Shown piece after piece: positions 12,137 through 25,000 of a stretch of DNA of 64,000 nt. How positions within the stretch are numbered: the first letter of the stretch is position 1; each line of letters starts with the position of its first letter. A program made the position numbers and the translations under genes. The notes under the pieces are model-generated. The model was not told the origin of the DNA and made no database searches. It worked only from the letters and a program-made list of their open reading frames with translations. Source of the DNA: Lates calcarifer (lineage: Eukaryota; Chordata; Actinopteri; Centropomidae); NCBI RefSeq assembly GCF_001640805.2, contig NC_066842.1, forward strand, positions 26,353,074 to 26,417,073, read 5' to 3'.

Positions 12137-13419
12137 AGACCATCCCAGACCACCACCTCCTCATTACTACTCCAGGATCCCCCATTCCCCCAAGGTCTTC
12201 TTACTGGATTTCTCAGTTTCAGCCAAATCCTCGACAGAGGACCATGTGATACAGTCTGAGGCTTTACCAGCTTTTTTATGAGCTTTACATCTCATAGGGT
12301 TCTTCATAACTGAGGAAACTCCATCCACTGAGGAAGGAAAGCTCTAAACACAGAGTAAATCCAGCCTAATCCTTTATAATCAACCACCTCTGTTTAAATG
12401 TAGTTTGAAAAATATTGGATTATCACAATCTCTCTCTCATGGTTACTAATAAAACTTTAACTTCTGCATAGTCACTGAACTCTTTCAGGTCTTTCCTTTG
12501 ACCTGACAATCAAAGTCTTTTATCAGGATATTACAGAGATAAACACAAGGCCAGAGATAGGATCACAATAGCCAAGGTGATATTTTATAGACCCTTTGTT
12601 GTCTCACTAACTGGATTCTATTATAAACTCCAATATCATATCAAATGCCCTCATCAACAGCTTATGAAACTATTAAAACCCCATGAGGTGTTGTACATAC
12701 TGTTCATGGAAGGTTTTGATAATGCAATCTATCTTAAAGGAGAGTTTGAGTCATGGGAGATAAACCTTTAACCACTGCTCATATCTGTTCCTCTGCTTTA
12801 TTGTACATTTAACATTTCCACATCTTTCTCACATCTGAGGAAATGCTGCACATTTTAACAGGTACCTGTATTTTATTGTCCTTTAGGGCCTGAAGAGGAC
12901 ATTGAACTGCAGCTGACCCCAGTGTGTTCCTCACTGTCACCACAATAAGAGCTATGGGCTATGGCTAAGGCTTTAGGTTATTGTGTTGTTGAGGTGAAGG
13001 AAGCAGAATATCTGTGAGTGTCATTTATAAATCAGAGTAACATAGTGGATGATACAAACATCTACAGGGAGTTGACTTTTTGGAGATACTCCTCAATAAA
13101 CATGATTAAATTGTTTATTAGAACTTTGATTTGTTAGAGAACAAAGTAAATCAGTTTTAATTGTGTAGAACTTTAATAAACTTTTGGTCAGTTTGTATAA
13201 GTTAGCAGAAATTTATACTCTGATACAGAAAATATATATGAGGTTGTGGAGGCGTGGAGGTGGAAAACATCACGAAATAAAATCCAAACTGACACTGAGA
13301 CCGAGATGCCTCTTTCTAAGTCTTCTGTCTCTGTTTTTGGTTTTGTCCTCTGGTTTAACCCACAGTTGTTGAAATCATGGTCACCTGGTTAACAGCTGAG
13401 CTTTAGTTTAAAATATATT

Positions 13420-13835
13420 TTTGCTGATGAATGCTGATGAATTATCACTACTATCATTACTACTGCTGTATTACTGGCCTCATCTTACATCTGATATGGA
13501 ACCTGTGTTATGCTATGTTCCTTCTTTCGCTATTCTCTACCCCCTCTCCCCCCCTCTCCCCCTCTCTCTCTCCTTCTTAACCCAACCGGTCGAGGCAGAA
13601 GGCCGCCCACCCTGAGTCCAGTCCAGCTCGAGGTTTCTGCCTCTTAAAGGAAGTTTTTCCTTGCCACTGTCGCCTAGTGCTTGCTCATGGTGGGATTTGT
13701 TGGGTCTCTCTCTGTAAATACCTATTTTAAAGAGTACGGTCTAGACCTGCTCTATATGAAAAGTGCCTTGAGATGACTGTTGTTGTGATATGGCGCTATA
13801 TAAATAAAATTGAATTGAATTGAATTGAATGTACA
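13420..13835 (+). mobile_element. L2-like LINE 3' end with (GAATT)n tail
   Basis: Plus-strand 3' untranslated part of the same LINE family seen in minus orientation at 175-3030 and 25305-26995. Landmarks are AGGAAGTTTTTCCTTGCCAC, GAAAAGTGCCTTGAGATGAC and GGCGCTATATAAATAAAATT, ending in tandem GAATT units. Such short tandem tails are the 3' hallmark of L2/CR1-type elements. There is no coding part. Confidence 0.75.
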
Positions 13836-15513
13836 TTCAAACTCTCTGTTTAACTATGGTTTGGTCTCCATTGATTTAATATTTGGGTTTTCAGCTGCTA
13901 AATACTCCACCATGCTAACCAGCTGGCAGCTAACTGTTTTAAATGATAACAGGCTGTGATTGTCATACCTTCAATCACCTGCATCATCCACATCCCTGCT
14001 AAAGTGCTCACACCAGCTGTTACAACACAAGAACCAAACAGTGTCATAACGTCTCGCCCCTCTAATGGCTGTGTGACAATAAAATGATGTTCATAAAATT
14101 ATAGGATTATGGTAAACTGCCCCTCTGTTAAAATTTAACTATAGATCAGAACATGAGATAAACCACTCAGAGATATGGAGAATGGAAGGAACAACATTAT
14201 TTTCACTTGCTTAGTAAGAAATATAATGAATCAAATGCTGTGCTTTACCATTTCAACAACCAACAGAAAACCATTTGTATAGTGGTAAAGTATGCAAATG
14301 TAGCTTTTAAAGATAAAGTATAAGCAGCTTTCTGATGTTTGATTACTATACAAAGGGAATACAGCAATCTGAAGTGAAGTTTACATTTTATGATTTAATT
14401 TACAAAGGTTTTTCAAAGGCTAAGCCAAGAAAAATTAGAAATACATTGATAAAATTAGGATTCATTTCCTGTAGATGACAGCAGCTTGTGTTATCTGAAC
14501 TAAACCAGCAAAGAGAAAATTTCTCAGATGGTTATCAGAGAAATAATGGAAGTACATCTGTGTTGGTTGTTGGAGGGGGTGGAGGGGTATATAATACTAT
14601 GGGGGCATGAGGGACAGCATGCAATGTGTCATCGGTGGTGCATAAATTTAATGTGGGCCCATCACCAAGATGGGCATCATGATGCAATTCCTATCTCTAC
14701 ATATACGACAACTACAACATGACATGAAAACATTGTGGCAGAGAGTGACCTGTCCCTGTTTCCAGTCTTGGCGCTAAGCTAACAGCTGCTGGCTCAAGTT
14801 GCATATTTACCACACAAGCAGGTTGGTATCCTCTCATCCAGCTCTTAGAAACAAGACACACTTACCCCCAACTTGTCACATACAGGCACATGGTCAGATG
14901 TGCAGACGTCCAGTGTTTTCTGCTGTAGCATATTTTTGAATGAATTAAGTGTTACATTTATTCACAGCTGTGGAGTCACCAGGAGTGACTGTCACAGCAG
15001 ATACCGGGGTTTGTATCCAGAGGTCCATCTGTTTTTAGGGTTAGGTGACAGAAGCATGATGGTTGAGGTTAGAGAGACATCATGGTTTCTGCTAAATGTA
15101 AATCATTACATGTCTGTTTTTGAAAAATGAAGGGGTACTCTGTGTGTTAAAAAGTGCCTGAGGAAAACAAATAACCATATTTTCCAAAATGTCAACTACC
15201 CCTTTGAAAGCTATTTCTCTGTAAAGTGTGGGTGTGATTTACACAGTCATTCCTTCGGTTAGAAAGGCTCACATTTCAAATATCCCAGTGACAAAATGCA
15301 GAAAGCCAAACTGCATTTTGGATGAAAGGGAAGAACTTTTACATTAAGATAAACTGATTATCATTCTTTTTCTGATTAACTTCTGAAAACCTTTGTTATC
15401 CCTGTGTACCTTCTGTTCTGAGCTTTTATATTCAGAGTTAAAAGTCAGTAATTATCAGTGTGACAGAGCCTGTGCTGTCTTCACCAGGTGAGGTGGGAAT
15501 TTACAATCTCACT

Positions 15514-15526
15514 GTTAATGTATTAC
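15514..15526 (+). promoter_or_regulatory. Possible HNF1-like site upstream of copy A
   Basis: GTTAATGTATTAC has one perfect HNF1 half-site (GTTAAT) and a poor second half. It sits about 43 bases upstream of the TATA box. Mammalian epithelial ANPEP promoters carry HNF1 sites close to a TATA box, which makes the arrangement plausible, but the match is imperfect. Confidence 0.35.
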
Positions 15527-15568
15527 CTGTTACAGTGAATGGGAGGGAAGATGCTACCCATGGTTTCA

Positions 15569-15576
15569 TATAAAAG
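15569..15576 (+). promoter_or_regulatory. TATA box of aminopeptidase N copy A
   Basis: TATAAAAG lies 57 bases before the proposed ATG codon at 15633, predicting transcription start near 15600 and a 5' untranslated region of about 30 bases. No other in-frame ATG lies between them; an in-frame GTG at 15615 is not a usual vertebrate start. Confidence 0.6.
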
Positions 15577-15632
15577 TTCACCCTCCACCTCTGCATCTGT
15601 CTTAGTGTGGGGCTGTGGTGCAGGCAGATGAC

Positions 15633-18600
15633 ATGGGGAAAGGTTTCTACATCAGTAAACCTGTTGGGATAGTTTCTATTATCCTGTGTGCAGGAGCTCT
15701 GGCAACTATCATAGCTCTGTCTGTTGTTTACTCAGAGGAAAAGGCCAAAAATAATAATCAAGTCTCACCAACGGATGGAGGAACAACATCCAAACCCCCT
15801 GTTACTACACTTGCTCCATCCAATGAACCATGGGACAAGTATCGACTGCCAAAGAACCTGGTGCCAGACCACTATAATCTCACCCTGTGGCCACGACTGA
15901 CTCCAGATCTGACAACTGGACTCTATATCTTTACTGGTAAGGCTTTATGAGTGTTATATCTTATCCTCTGGTGCCAGGTGGTTTTCTTTCATACAAGGTT
16001 GCTGCATTCACCTGTATCCAGGTCTAGGTCTGCCTGCCTCTGTCAGCAGGAGTTTGGCAGCATTCCCCTGAGAGGAAAAGGGATGCAGATAAGACTGACG
16101 GAGGATTAATGATAATGAAGAAACATAAAGAAACTTTCTGCTTACAGGATGTTGGATTACAGTGTATCTTGACCTCTGACCCTGACTCAGTAACTTTGCA
16201 AATACATTTGTTTGTGAATTCAATTCTTCTCTATTGAAGAGAAGTCCAACAAGTTTAGTAATGTCATTAAACTTTTATCTACAATAAACTGTACAACTTC
16301 TAACCAGGGAGTATAAAGGAGAGTTAGCCATAGTCTCTACGCCACTAGTTTACACAGACAAATTTCTGAATGATATTTTCTGGTCATTTGAGCAGAGATC
16401 TACTCATCTGAAGTCTTACTTTGGTGAATTCTGGACACCATATTTGGAGATCCGTGATTTTCACTGGATCACAGATGGCTTTATTCTGATTTGATAGATA
16501 TAATACTTTATATAGTAGATATCAGTGGTTCCTGACACTGCAGGTCACACATGCACAAAATCTTCTTTACTTTTTCAGAAAGCTTTCTTACCTTTGTTTT
16601 TGGTTCTTCTGGACTTAAAGCCTTTTCAAATAGAACAAAGAAAAAAAGCTCACTGATGTGTGTAAGTGCTGAGGTTTGGACATTGTTTCTTTTTAATGGG
16701 TCAGATCAAGGTGACTCAGCCATACAACGAATGATATAAATAATTAAAGCTTGGATTCAGATTTAAACCCTGCCATCATCTTTGTCAGTCACTGCTTTCA
16801 GGAAGTTGTAATTTGAGAAAATGGATTGAGTAAAAGTTTCTTACTACTCCTGATCAAAATGTATTTCATGCTGTTTCAGGTGAGTCCACTGTGGAGTTTG
16901 AGACCACCGAAGAGACTGACCTGATTCTTATCCACTCCAGTAAACTGAACTACACCATACTGGAAAACGGCCACTTGGCAAGGCTCACCTCAGTCAATAG
17001 TGGAGTCAGAGTTCCTCTAATCAAGGTCTCCTGGCTCCAGAGTGTGACTCAGTACCTGGTCCTGCAGCTGGATGGCAAACTTATGACGGGCCACAGGTAC
17101 CACCTCTACACCAAATTCACTGGAGAGCTGGCTGATGACCTGGGAGGCTTCTACAGGAGTGAATACATGGAGGATGGAGTGAAAAAGTATGTAGTATTTA
17201 ATGTCAGATAACACACCTTGAAACATAACTAGAGCAAAAGTGAGTCCTGAAAGTTTAGAAACCTAGCTAATGATAAGAAATAAGAAATGCTCCAAATTAA
17301 TTTTCACTGGACTTAAAGGAACTGAGATTGGGAGACAAGGAGATTTATCTAGAGACATGCTTTGTGCTAACTTCAGCACAGCTTAAAAAAAAAAAACAAC
17401 AACAACTTGATCAACTCCAAAACTGTCTTATTTACATTTTGAGTCTTGCTAATTGCTGAGGTAGTCTCCACCTCAGCTAGATTTTGTGATTCATATTCAC
17501 ATTTCTATTTCAGCTGTTAACCAACAGTAGAGGAGCCTGGTAACTGAAGGCTCTGCCTCCCATTCTACTCTTAGAAACTCTGGGAACCACCAGTAAACCA
17601 GCAATCTGGGAGTGCAATGTTCTAGTGTGATTATAGGGAACTATAAGCTCTTTAAGATAGGATGGTGCCTGACCATTAAGGGCTTTGTAAGTGAGGAGGA
17701 GGATTTTGAATTCTATTCTGGATTTGACTGGGAATCAATGTAGAGAAGCTAACAGGAGAAATATGGTCTCTTTTCCTATTTCCTGTCAATAATCGTGCTG
17801 CAGCATTTTTGATCAACTGCAGAGTCTTTAGAGACTTGTTGGGGCAGCCTGATAATAATGAATTACAGTAGTCCAGCCTGGAAGTAACAAATGCATGGAC
17901 TAGTTTTTCTGCATCTTTTTGAGACAGAAAATGTCTAATTTTGGCGATATTACGATATTATTAGGTGAAAGAAGTCAGTCCTAGAAGTTTGTTTTATGTG
18001 TGAGTTAAAGATATCTTGGTCAAAGATAACTCCCAGATTCTTTACAGTGGAGCTGGAGCCAGGGCAATGCCTTCTAATGGAACTACATCATTAGAAAATT
18101 TATTTCTGATGTGTTCAGGACCAATTACAGTGACTTCAGTTTTATCTGAGTTCAATAGTAAAAAATTGCTTCTCATCCAAGTTTTAATGTCCCTAAGGCA
18201 AGCCTGGAGTTTGGCTAGCTGATTGGTTTCATTAGGCTCCATTGACAATAAAGCTGTGTATCATCTGCATAACAATGGAACTTTATGGAGTGTTTCCTGA
18301 TAATATTGCCCAAGGCAAGCATATACAAAGTGAAGAGGATGGGTCCAAGCACTGACCCTTGTGGAACTCCATGTCTAACTTTTGTGTACATGGAGGAGTA
18401 GTTGTTAACATGTACAAACTGAAGCCTATCAAATAGATAGGACTTAAACCAGTTTAGTGCCGTTCCTTTAATGCCAATAAAGTGCTCCAGTCTCTGTAAA
18501 AGGATGTGATGGTCAGTAGTATCAAAAGCAGCACTGAGATCTAACAAAACAAGTACAGAAACAAATTCAAAAATGTTGAGTTGTTTCTTTAAACACCAGG

Positions 18601-21600
18601 CTTTATCTGTCATCTGTCTTTCCTGTCAGGGTTGTTGCGACCACTCAGATGCAGCCAACAGATGCCAGGAAGGCTTTCCCCTGTTTCGACGAGCCAGCAA
18701 TGAAAGCTATTTTCTATATCACTCTGATCCATGACCGTGGAACTGTAGCCCTGTCCAATGGAGAGGAAAAAGGTTAGTTGCATTTTCATGACAATTGGAG
18801 AGAATTATTTTCACAGATTCAGACATAAGCAGTTGAATGTATTAAGAATAAAGTACTGGACTTTTTGTTTTACAAGTAGATATAACTGAATGTTTAGGAG
18901 TGAACTAAGACAGCAGGATGTTAAAGTGTAATGGACTCTTGAAAAGTTGAAAGTAAACTTTGTCACCCTGAACAGCAATAGAAATAATGAAAATCAAAAA
19001 CATGTTCTAACCATTCTCTTTTACAGAATCAAGTCCTGTCACCATCGATAACCAACATGTGCAGAAGACAGTTTTTGAGCCAACTGAGAAAATGTCCACC
19101 TACCTGCTGGCATTCATCGTCAGCGACTTTGACTTCATCAATAATACCATAGATGGAGTTTGGGTAATTGACCCCTCAAAGAAATGTTGTCTCTTCCATG
19201 ATTTTACTGGATACTCAGAGGTCTGGGTTCAGCATCAAAATCACAGGACTTTTCAAGTGTTCAGACTTCTTCACCGTTTTGTATGGAAAGTTAACAATTT
19301 CACTCACTGACAGCACAGACTGTTTGATACATTTTGTGTCCAGGTGTTTCTTGTTACTGAGCTAAGTGTGGTGTAAGCTGACAGACTCCACCTTTGAAAA
19401 AAGTTAAATAGTAGAAGCTGAGACACTGACCACAAAAAGCACTGGTTGACATTAACATCAGTGGGTTTGATAAACTCACCTGTTTAGATGGTACATGACT
19501 GAAACCTGTGTGTTTGGGTTAAATGGGCTGACACTTGGGCTGACACTGATTTCTCAGCCAGCTTACTAAAGAAAAGTTATGTGTCACAACAGCGCAGATC
19601 CATGAACTCACATTGGTTCAGATTATTTTACTTTAAATGATACTAAATAGGTCACATATAGTGTTTAGATCTGAAATGATCCATTTAAATCATTGTGTGA
19701 TTGTGTATAGAGAGTTTACTAACAAAATAGTTCCAGACAGCACAGTTTTTTGTGATATCTTTAAAATTGAGTTTCTAATCATCAGCCATTTTCCCAGGTA
19801 TCTACCATAGTCCTTTTACATCAAGTACTCAGCCAAGTGACGTCACCGTAATTAATGAGTATTGTTCGGAGAGAAGCACCAGCTGGATTGTCTCATTATT
19901 CTACAAACTATAGAATAATTTTAAAGATGCTTTACATCTATTAAAAATGTACACATACTAGCATAAAAGCATGCAGTTAAAGAGAGGATGTCAATTTAAA
20001 ACTACACAGGCTCTATGGTTTCTGATAATCCTAACCCTAACCCTGTGTAATGTGTGATATCTGTGTTTAATAATGTGTACTGTGTGATGTGTGTGATATC
20101 TTTGTTTAGTAATGTGTACTGTGTGATGTGGGTTTAGATCCGTATCTTTGCCCGGAAGCCTGCTATTGCTGCTGGACAAGGAGAGTATGCCCTCAACAAA
20201 ACTGGACCCATCCTGAAGTTCTTTGAGAAATACTACAACTCCAGCTACCCTCTGCCCAAATCTGGTCAGTCTGCCACACACTGCTCTCTGTCTTTACATA
20301 CATTTGAAATGATTTATATAAAATGCCTTTGGAAAGTTTTAGGAGGCTTCCTCTAATTTCCCTGATGTACCTGTTTTTCTATTTGAGTCTGAGAACAGAG
20401 TGTTAGTTAGTGTCAGTTAGTATGACCCATATTCACAGTTCAGAGTAAGACACAGTTGAAAAATACCAGAATTTTCCTTTACTTAACCCATTAATAAAGC
20501 ACCATTACAAACCCTCTGTACATGTACAGCCAGATGGGTACAAGGCTTTTTTCTCTGAGGGAATAGTTTTTTTTCATACCCTCCTTTTTGAATGTGCCTA
20601 TCGAATTTGTTGCCTGAATACTTTTCATTTTCTTCTCCATGAGTGTACATGCAGTATACCAACCACTGATGACACGTAATCCTCTGATGTAACCTCAGTG
20701 GTCAGTAGTTATTGCAGTCAAGTTATTACCATCATGTGTGCTTTTATGGTTATAGACTGAGACGTTGGCAGCCACTTCCAGAAAAACAGTTGCATCAGGC
20801 TTTTTGAAAACCATATAAAACGCTCATGTTGACTCTTTTCATTTATTGATTGATTTATTGATGACTTTTGTGCTAATCACAAGGATGCTTGTATCTTTCA
20901 GTCTGAATTTTTACGACAGGATTTGGGAAGAGGATCAGAGATCACATACAGATAAAACTAATAACTTGTTATAAAGTCTTTTGTGATAGCTGTAATCTGT
21001 CTTCATCTCATGTTGGCTGGCTCATGCAGTACATTTCCTTGAATTTTTTTTTATTATTTTTTTTTTACAGCACCCTTATATGCTCAAGTCCTTATTCTGG
21101 GCAGTCCTCTCTGTGTCACAGTTTAACTCGCTGCAGTAATAAATCACAAACATTCTCTGTCCCAATGCAGATCAGATTGCTCTCCCAGACTTTAATGCTG
21201 GAGCCATGGAGAACTGGGGTCTGATCACATACAGAGAGACAGCGCTGCTCTATGATAAAGAGTTCTCCTCCAACTCCAACAAACAAAGGATTGCTACCAT
21301 CATTGCTCATGAACTGGCTCACATGGTTAGGTTTCAGCACTGCAATCACACTGTCTGTTACATGGTGGTCACTTCTGAATGTTGTTATTAGCTTAGGTTT
21401 AAATTCAGTAATAATTCTTCATAACCTTGAAAGAGAAGTTCTTCTAGCTTCAAACTCGAGGTCGAGTTCAGAGAGTTTTTAGGATGTTATATCTCAAATA
21501 TGTCATGTCTCATAACAGAAGTCCAGGCCTTGTCCAAGGACTCATGACATGGGCAGCAGGACGCTGCTTATGTCTTATTTATTTGTACTTTTTCTTAGCA

Positions 21601-21992
21601 CAGCTTTCACACCTTTTCTACGTGCTGTTCTTTAGTGGTTTGGTAATCTGGTGACCCTGAGGTGGTGGAATGACTTGTGGCTGAATGAAGGCTTTGCATC
21701 TTATGTTGAGTACCTGGGAGCACACGAAGCTGAACCAGACTGGAATGTGGTGAGGACTTTCCTCCCGAAGTCTAAATAGTTGAATGACAGATGATGGTGA
21801 CAGTGACTGGTGGAGTATTGACATGCTGTCTGGTTTGTCTCATGACAGAAAGACCTTATTGTGCTCGGTGACGTGCACAGGGTGTTTGCTGTCGATGCCC
21901 TGGCCTCCTCTCACCCGCTGTCCTCTAAAGAAGAGGACATCCAGAAACCCGCACAGATCAGTGAGCTGTTTGATGCCATCTCATACAGCAAG

Positions 21993-22028
<36 letters not shown>

Positions 22029-25000
22029 GACCTGAACAGCAGCAGAACACTTATCTCATCTTTCCTAAAATCAATCAACCCAGGTTCTGGCTATTTTTCT
22101 TTTAAATTCTGTATTGATGCATCACAGTATCTCTTAAACACAGATCCTTCAGTTGATCTTGAAAAACATTTCAAATGAGTTTGTTCATTCTCAGGGAGCA
22201 TCTGTTCTGAGGATGTTGTCAGATTTCCTAACTGAAGAGGTCTTCACAATGGGACTCAGGGTAAGGACCTCACTGAGACTCACAATATTCACTAAAACAC
22301 AAAAACTTCTTATCTTACACAGTTATCGGATTGTTGTACATGGCTGGAAAAAAGTGAGGTGAGTGACAGTAATGTGAGGAGTGTGGAGAGTGGGGGGAGT
22401 GAGGGGAGTAGGAAACTTAGGCTAAGAGCCAACATGTGGATGCTGGGGTAGAACGGAGGCTTTTGAACTGCAGTACAAACAGAACATCTTTTCAATTTCA
22501 TTTGCATACTTTTTTTGGGGTGGGGGGGTGGGGGTGGGGATTAATATGAAAATGATTTCACTCCACTTCTCCTCATTCAGCAAACTAAGCAGAAACTCCT
22601 CCAGAAAAAATAACATCTCTCTGTTTTCTCTTTCCTTCCTGCAGACCTACCTATCTGAATTTGCGTTTGGCAATGCAGTCTACACAGACCTATGGAAACA
22701 TTTACAGATGGTTTGTCCTCTTCTATAGATACTTTACATTTAGTGTTTGTGCACAAGGATATCCAGGACACTCCGACCCACTGTGAACATAATTTTTCCA
22801 CAGGCTGTAGATGCTAATGGTACTGAACTCCCTGACACTGTCCATAACATCATGAACACCTGGGTGCTGCAGATGGGCTTTCCTGTGGTTACCATAGATA
22901 CTAAAACTGGGGTCGTATCCCAGAAACACTTTCTCCTGGATCCCGACTCTGAAGTCACAGCTCCATCTCCCTTCAAGTATGTACATCACCTTTCTGTTGC
23001 TCTTTCCTTATATGTTGTCCATAACATCACTGATACTCTTTACCATTATTACCACTGACTTTATGGTTAACATCACTTTCTACACTACTATCATTATTTC
23101 TAACATTTTCACTAACATAATCAATTCAATTAAATTTTATTTATATAGCACTGAAATACAACAAAAGTCATCTCAGGGCACTTTTCATACAGAGGTCTAG
23201 AATATACTCTTTAAAATAGGTATTTACACATGCCAAAACTTTATTTTTTCTATTTTTATTTTTATTTCTATCTAGCTATGAGTGGATCGTTCCAATCAAA
23301 TGGATGAAGACTGGAGCTGTCCAGTCACCTTATTGGCTAAGGGGGAAATCAGGTGACTCTAATGTGTTCCACTGACAATGTTGTATCACAGGTGTTCATG
23401 GACATTACCTTGATCTCTGTTTTACCTCCTGTTCATCCTCCTGGTTTCTTTTCTGAAATCTGAATCACATGATGAGAGGTTCTGGTTTGTAATGTTGGCT
23501 GAGGGCCTTGATTAGAGAAACTTTGAGAAACTCTGAGATTCTCTGGTGAGATCAGGTTTTCCAGAAGACTTTTGCTCTTATTACCATCAGAAACACACTG
23601 ACCATCTTTTCATCAGCCGCTTTGTTTGCAGTCTCTCAAGATAAGATTCAACATCTTCCTGTCCCTCCCTATATTCTGATTTACTTTCAACTGGAACCAT
23701 TTCTTTTTCCCTGTCTTCATGTTGCTAGTGGCTATCCAGCATCAGCTCCTTTTCCATTATCTCTCAATGTTTACCAACATGTGGTCCTGTTGCACTTAGT
23801 CCAATACACCAGTGAGGAACTTTTAGTGCCACTTAGAAGGAGTCCTCATGGTCAGGCCTTTGTTATTTGTTTCCAGTCTCCCTCCATTTTCCTCCTTTAT
23901 CTGAAGTTTATGAGATTTCATAGGTGTGTATCAAACATAAGAATCATACAAAGGGGAGAGTGAATTTGTGTCTACTTGTGTCTTTGCTTTGACATTTCAT
24001 ACAATAAAGCCATCCTTGTTGTTGTTTGATTAGTCTGCAGGAAATCACTTCCAGAAGACAAATAATGAGCAAACACTGAATAGTGAATAAGAATAGAATG
24101 AATTTAGAATCTTAAATTTTCTTAATGCATGACAACAGTGACTGACTCTGACCTCCCTGTCCTCTGCAGCCACAAATGATGCGATGAAGGCATTAGGGAC
24201 TGAGTGGGTGCTGGCCAACCTCAATGTTGTGGGCTACTACAGAGTCAACTATGATGAAGAAAACTGGGGCAGACTGCTCAATGGTCTGAGCACCAATCAT
24301 CAGGTAGGACACAGCTGTCTGATACATGCTGGAATTAAGTGAATTAAGAGTAATACATGACTGCTGCCTTCCTGTGAACATGCTTCTTGATCTGAAATGT
24401 TAGGAGGAGGAATAACAGGGCTGTTAATCTTGTTTTTCAAGCTTATTCCAGTGATCAACAGAGCTCAGTTGGTAGATGATGCCTTCAACCTGGCCAGGTA
24501 ATTCCTGCTGATACACTATCACATATAGTTGATGACAGTAATGAAGACAACCATCATGGATCAGATGGAGAAGAAACTGTTTGACTTGTTTGTTACCTTC
24601 AGTAATCCAAAAAGACTTTATTAAAGATCCAGGTAGCAACATCCTCTTTAGTAAAACTATGAATAAATGTTGAACAGATGTAGAACCCATTCAGATATCG
24701 CACTGATTTTCACAATCTTGTAACCCCAAAGAGCAAAGATCATCTCTACAGTGCTGGCCCTCAACACCACCAAGTACTTGGACAAGGAGAGAGAATATAT
24801 GCCCTGGGAGTCAGCCCTGAACAACCTGGACTTCTTCTACCTCATGTTTGACCGCAGTGAGGTTTACGGGCCCATGCAGGTGCTTCTGTCTGTCTTTCTC
24901 TCAGCCAAACATTACAGGATACAAATCTAAAGAGCCAAAACACATATGACTTACTTCAATGACTATAATAACAGTATAATAATAATGTTGAAATGATTTC

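Larger units (their letters stand above)
10290..15510. other. Intergenic region between dnaaf4 and aminopeptidase N copy A
   Basis: About 5.2 kb between divergently transcribed genes. I see no coding exon. It holds two L2-like LINE pieces (12050-12136 and 13420-13835). 10490-10720 (runs such as GGGGCACGTGCCCC) looks like part of a fish transposon, but I cannot name it. The rest is AT-rich single-copy-looking DNA where any enhancers for either gene would lie. Confidence 0.6.

Noticed and set aside
15615..15632. Upstream in-frame start of copy A at a GTG codon
   Set aside because: Vertebrate translation would use the ATG at 15633, which gives the conserved MGKGFYISK start.
20031..20044. CTAACCCTAACCC telomere-like sequence
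   Set aside because: Just over two units within an intron; no array, so not an interstitial telomere tract of note.
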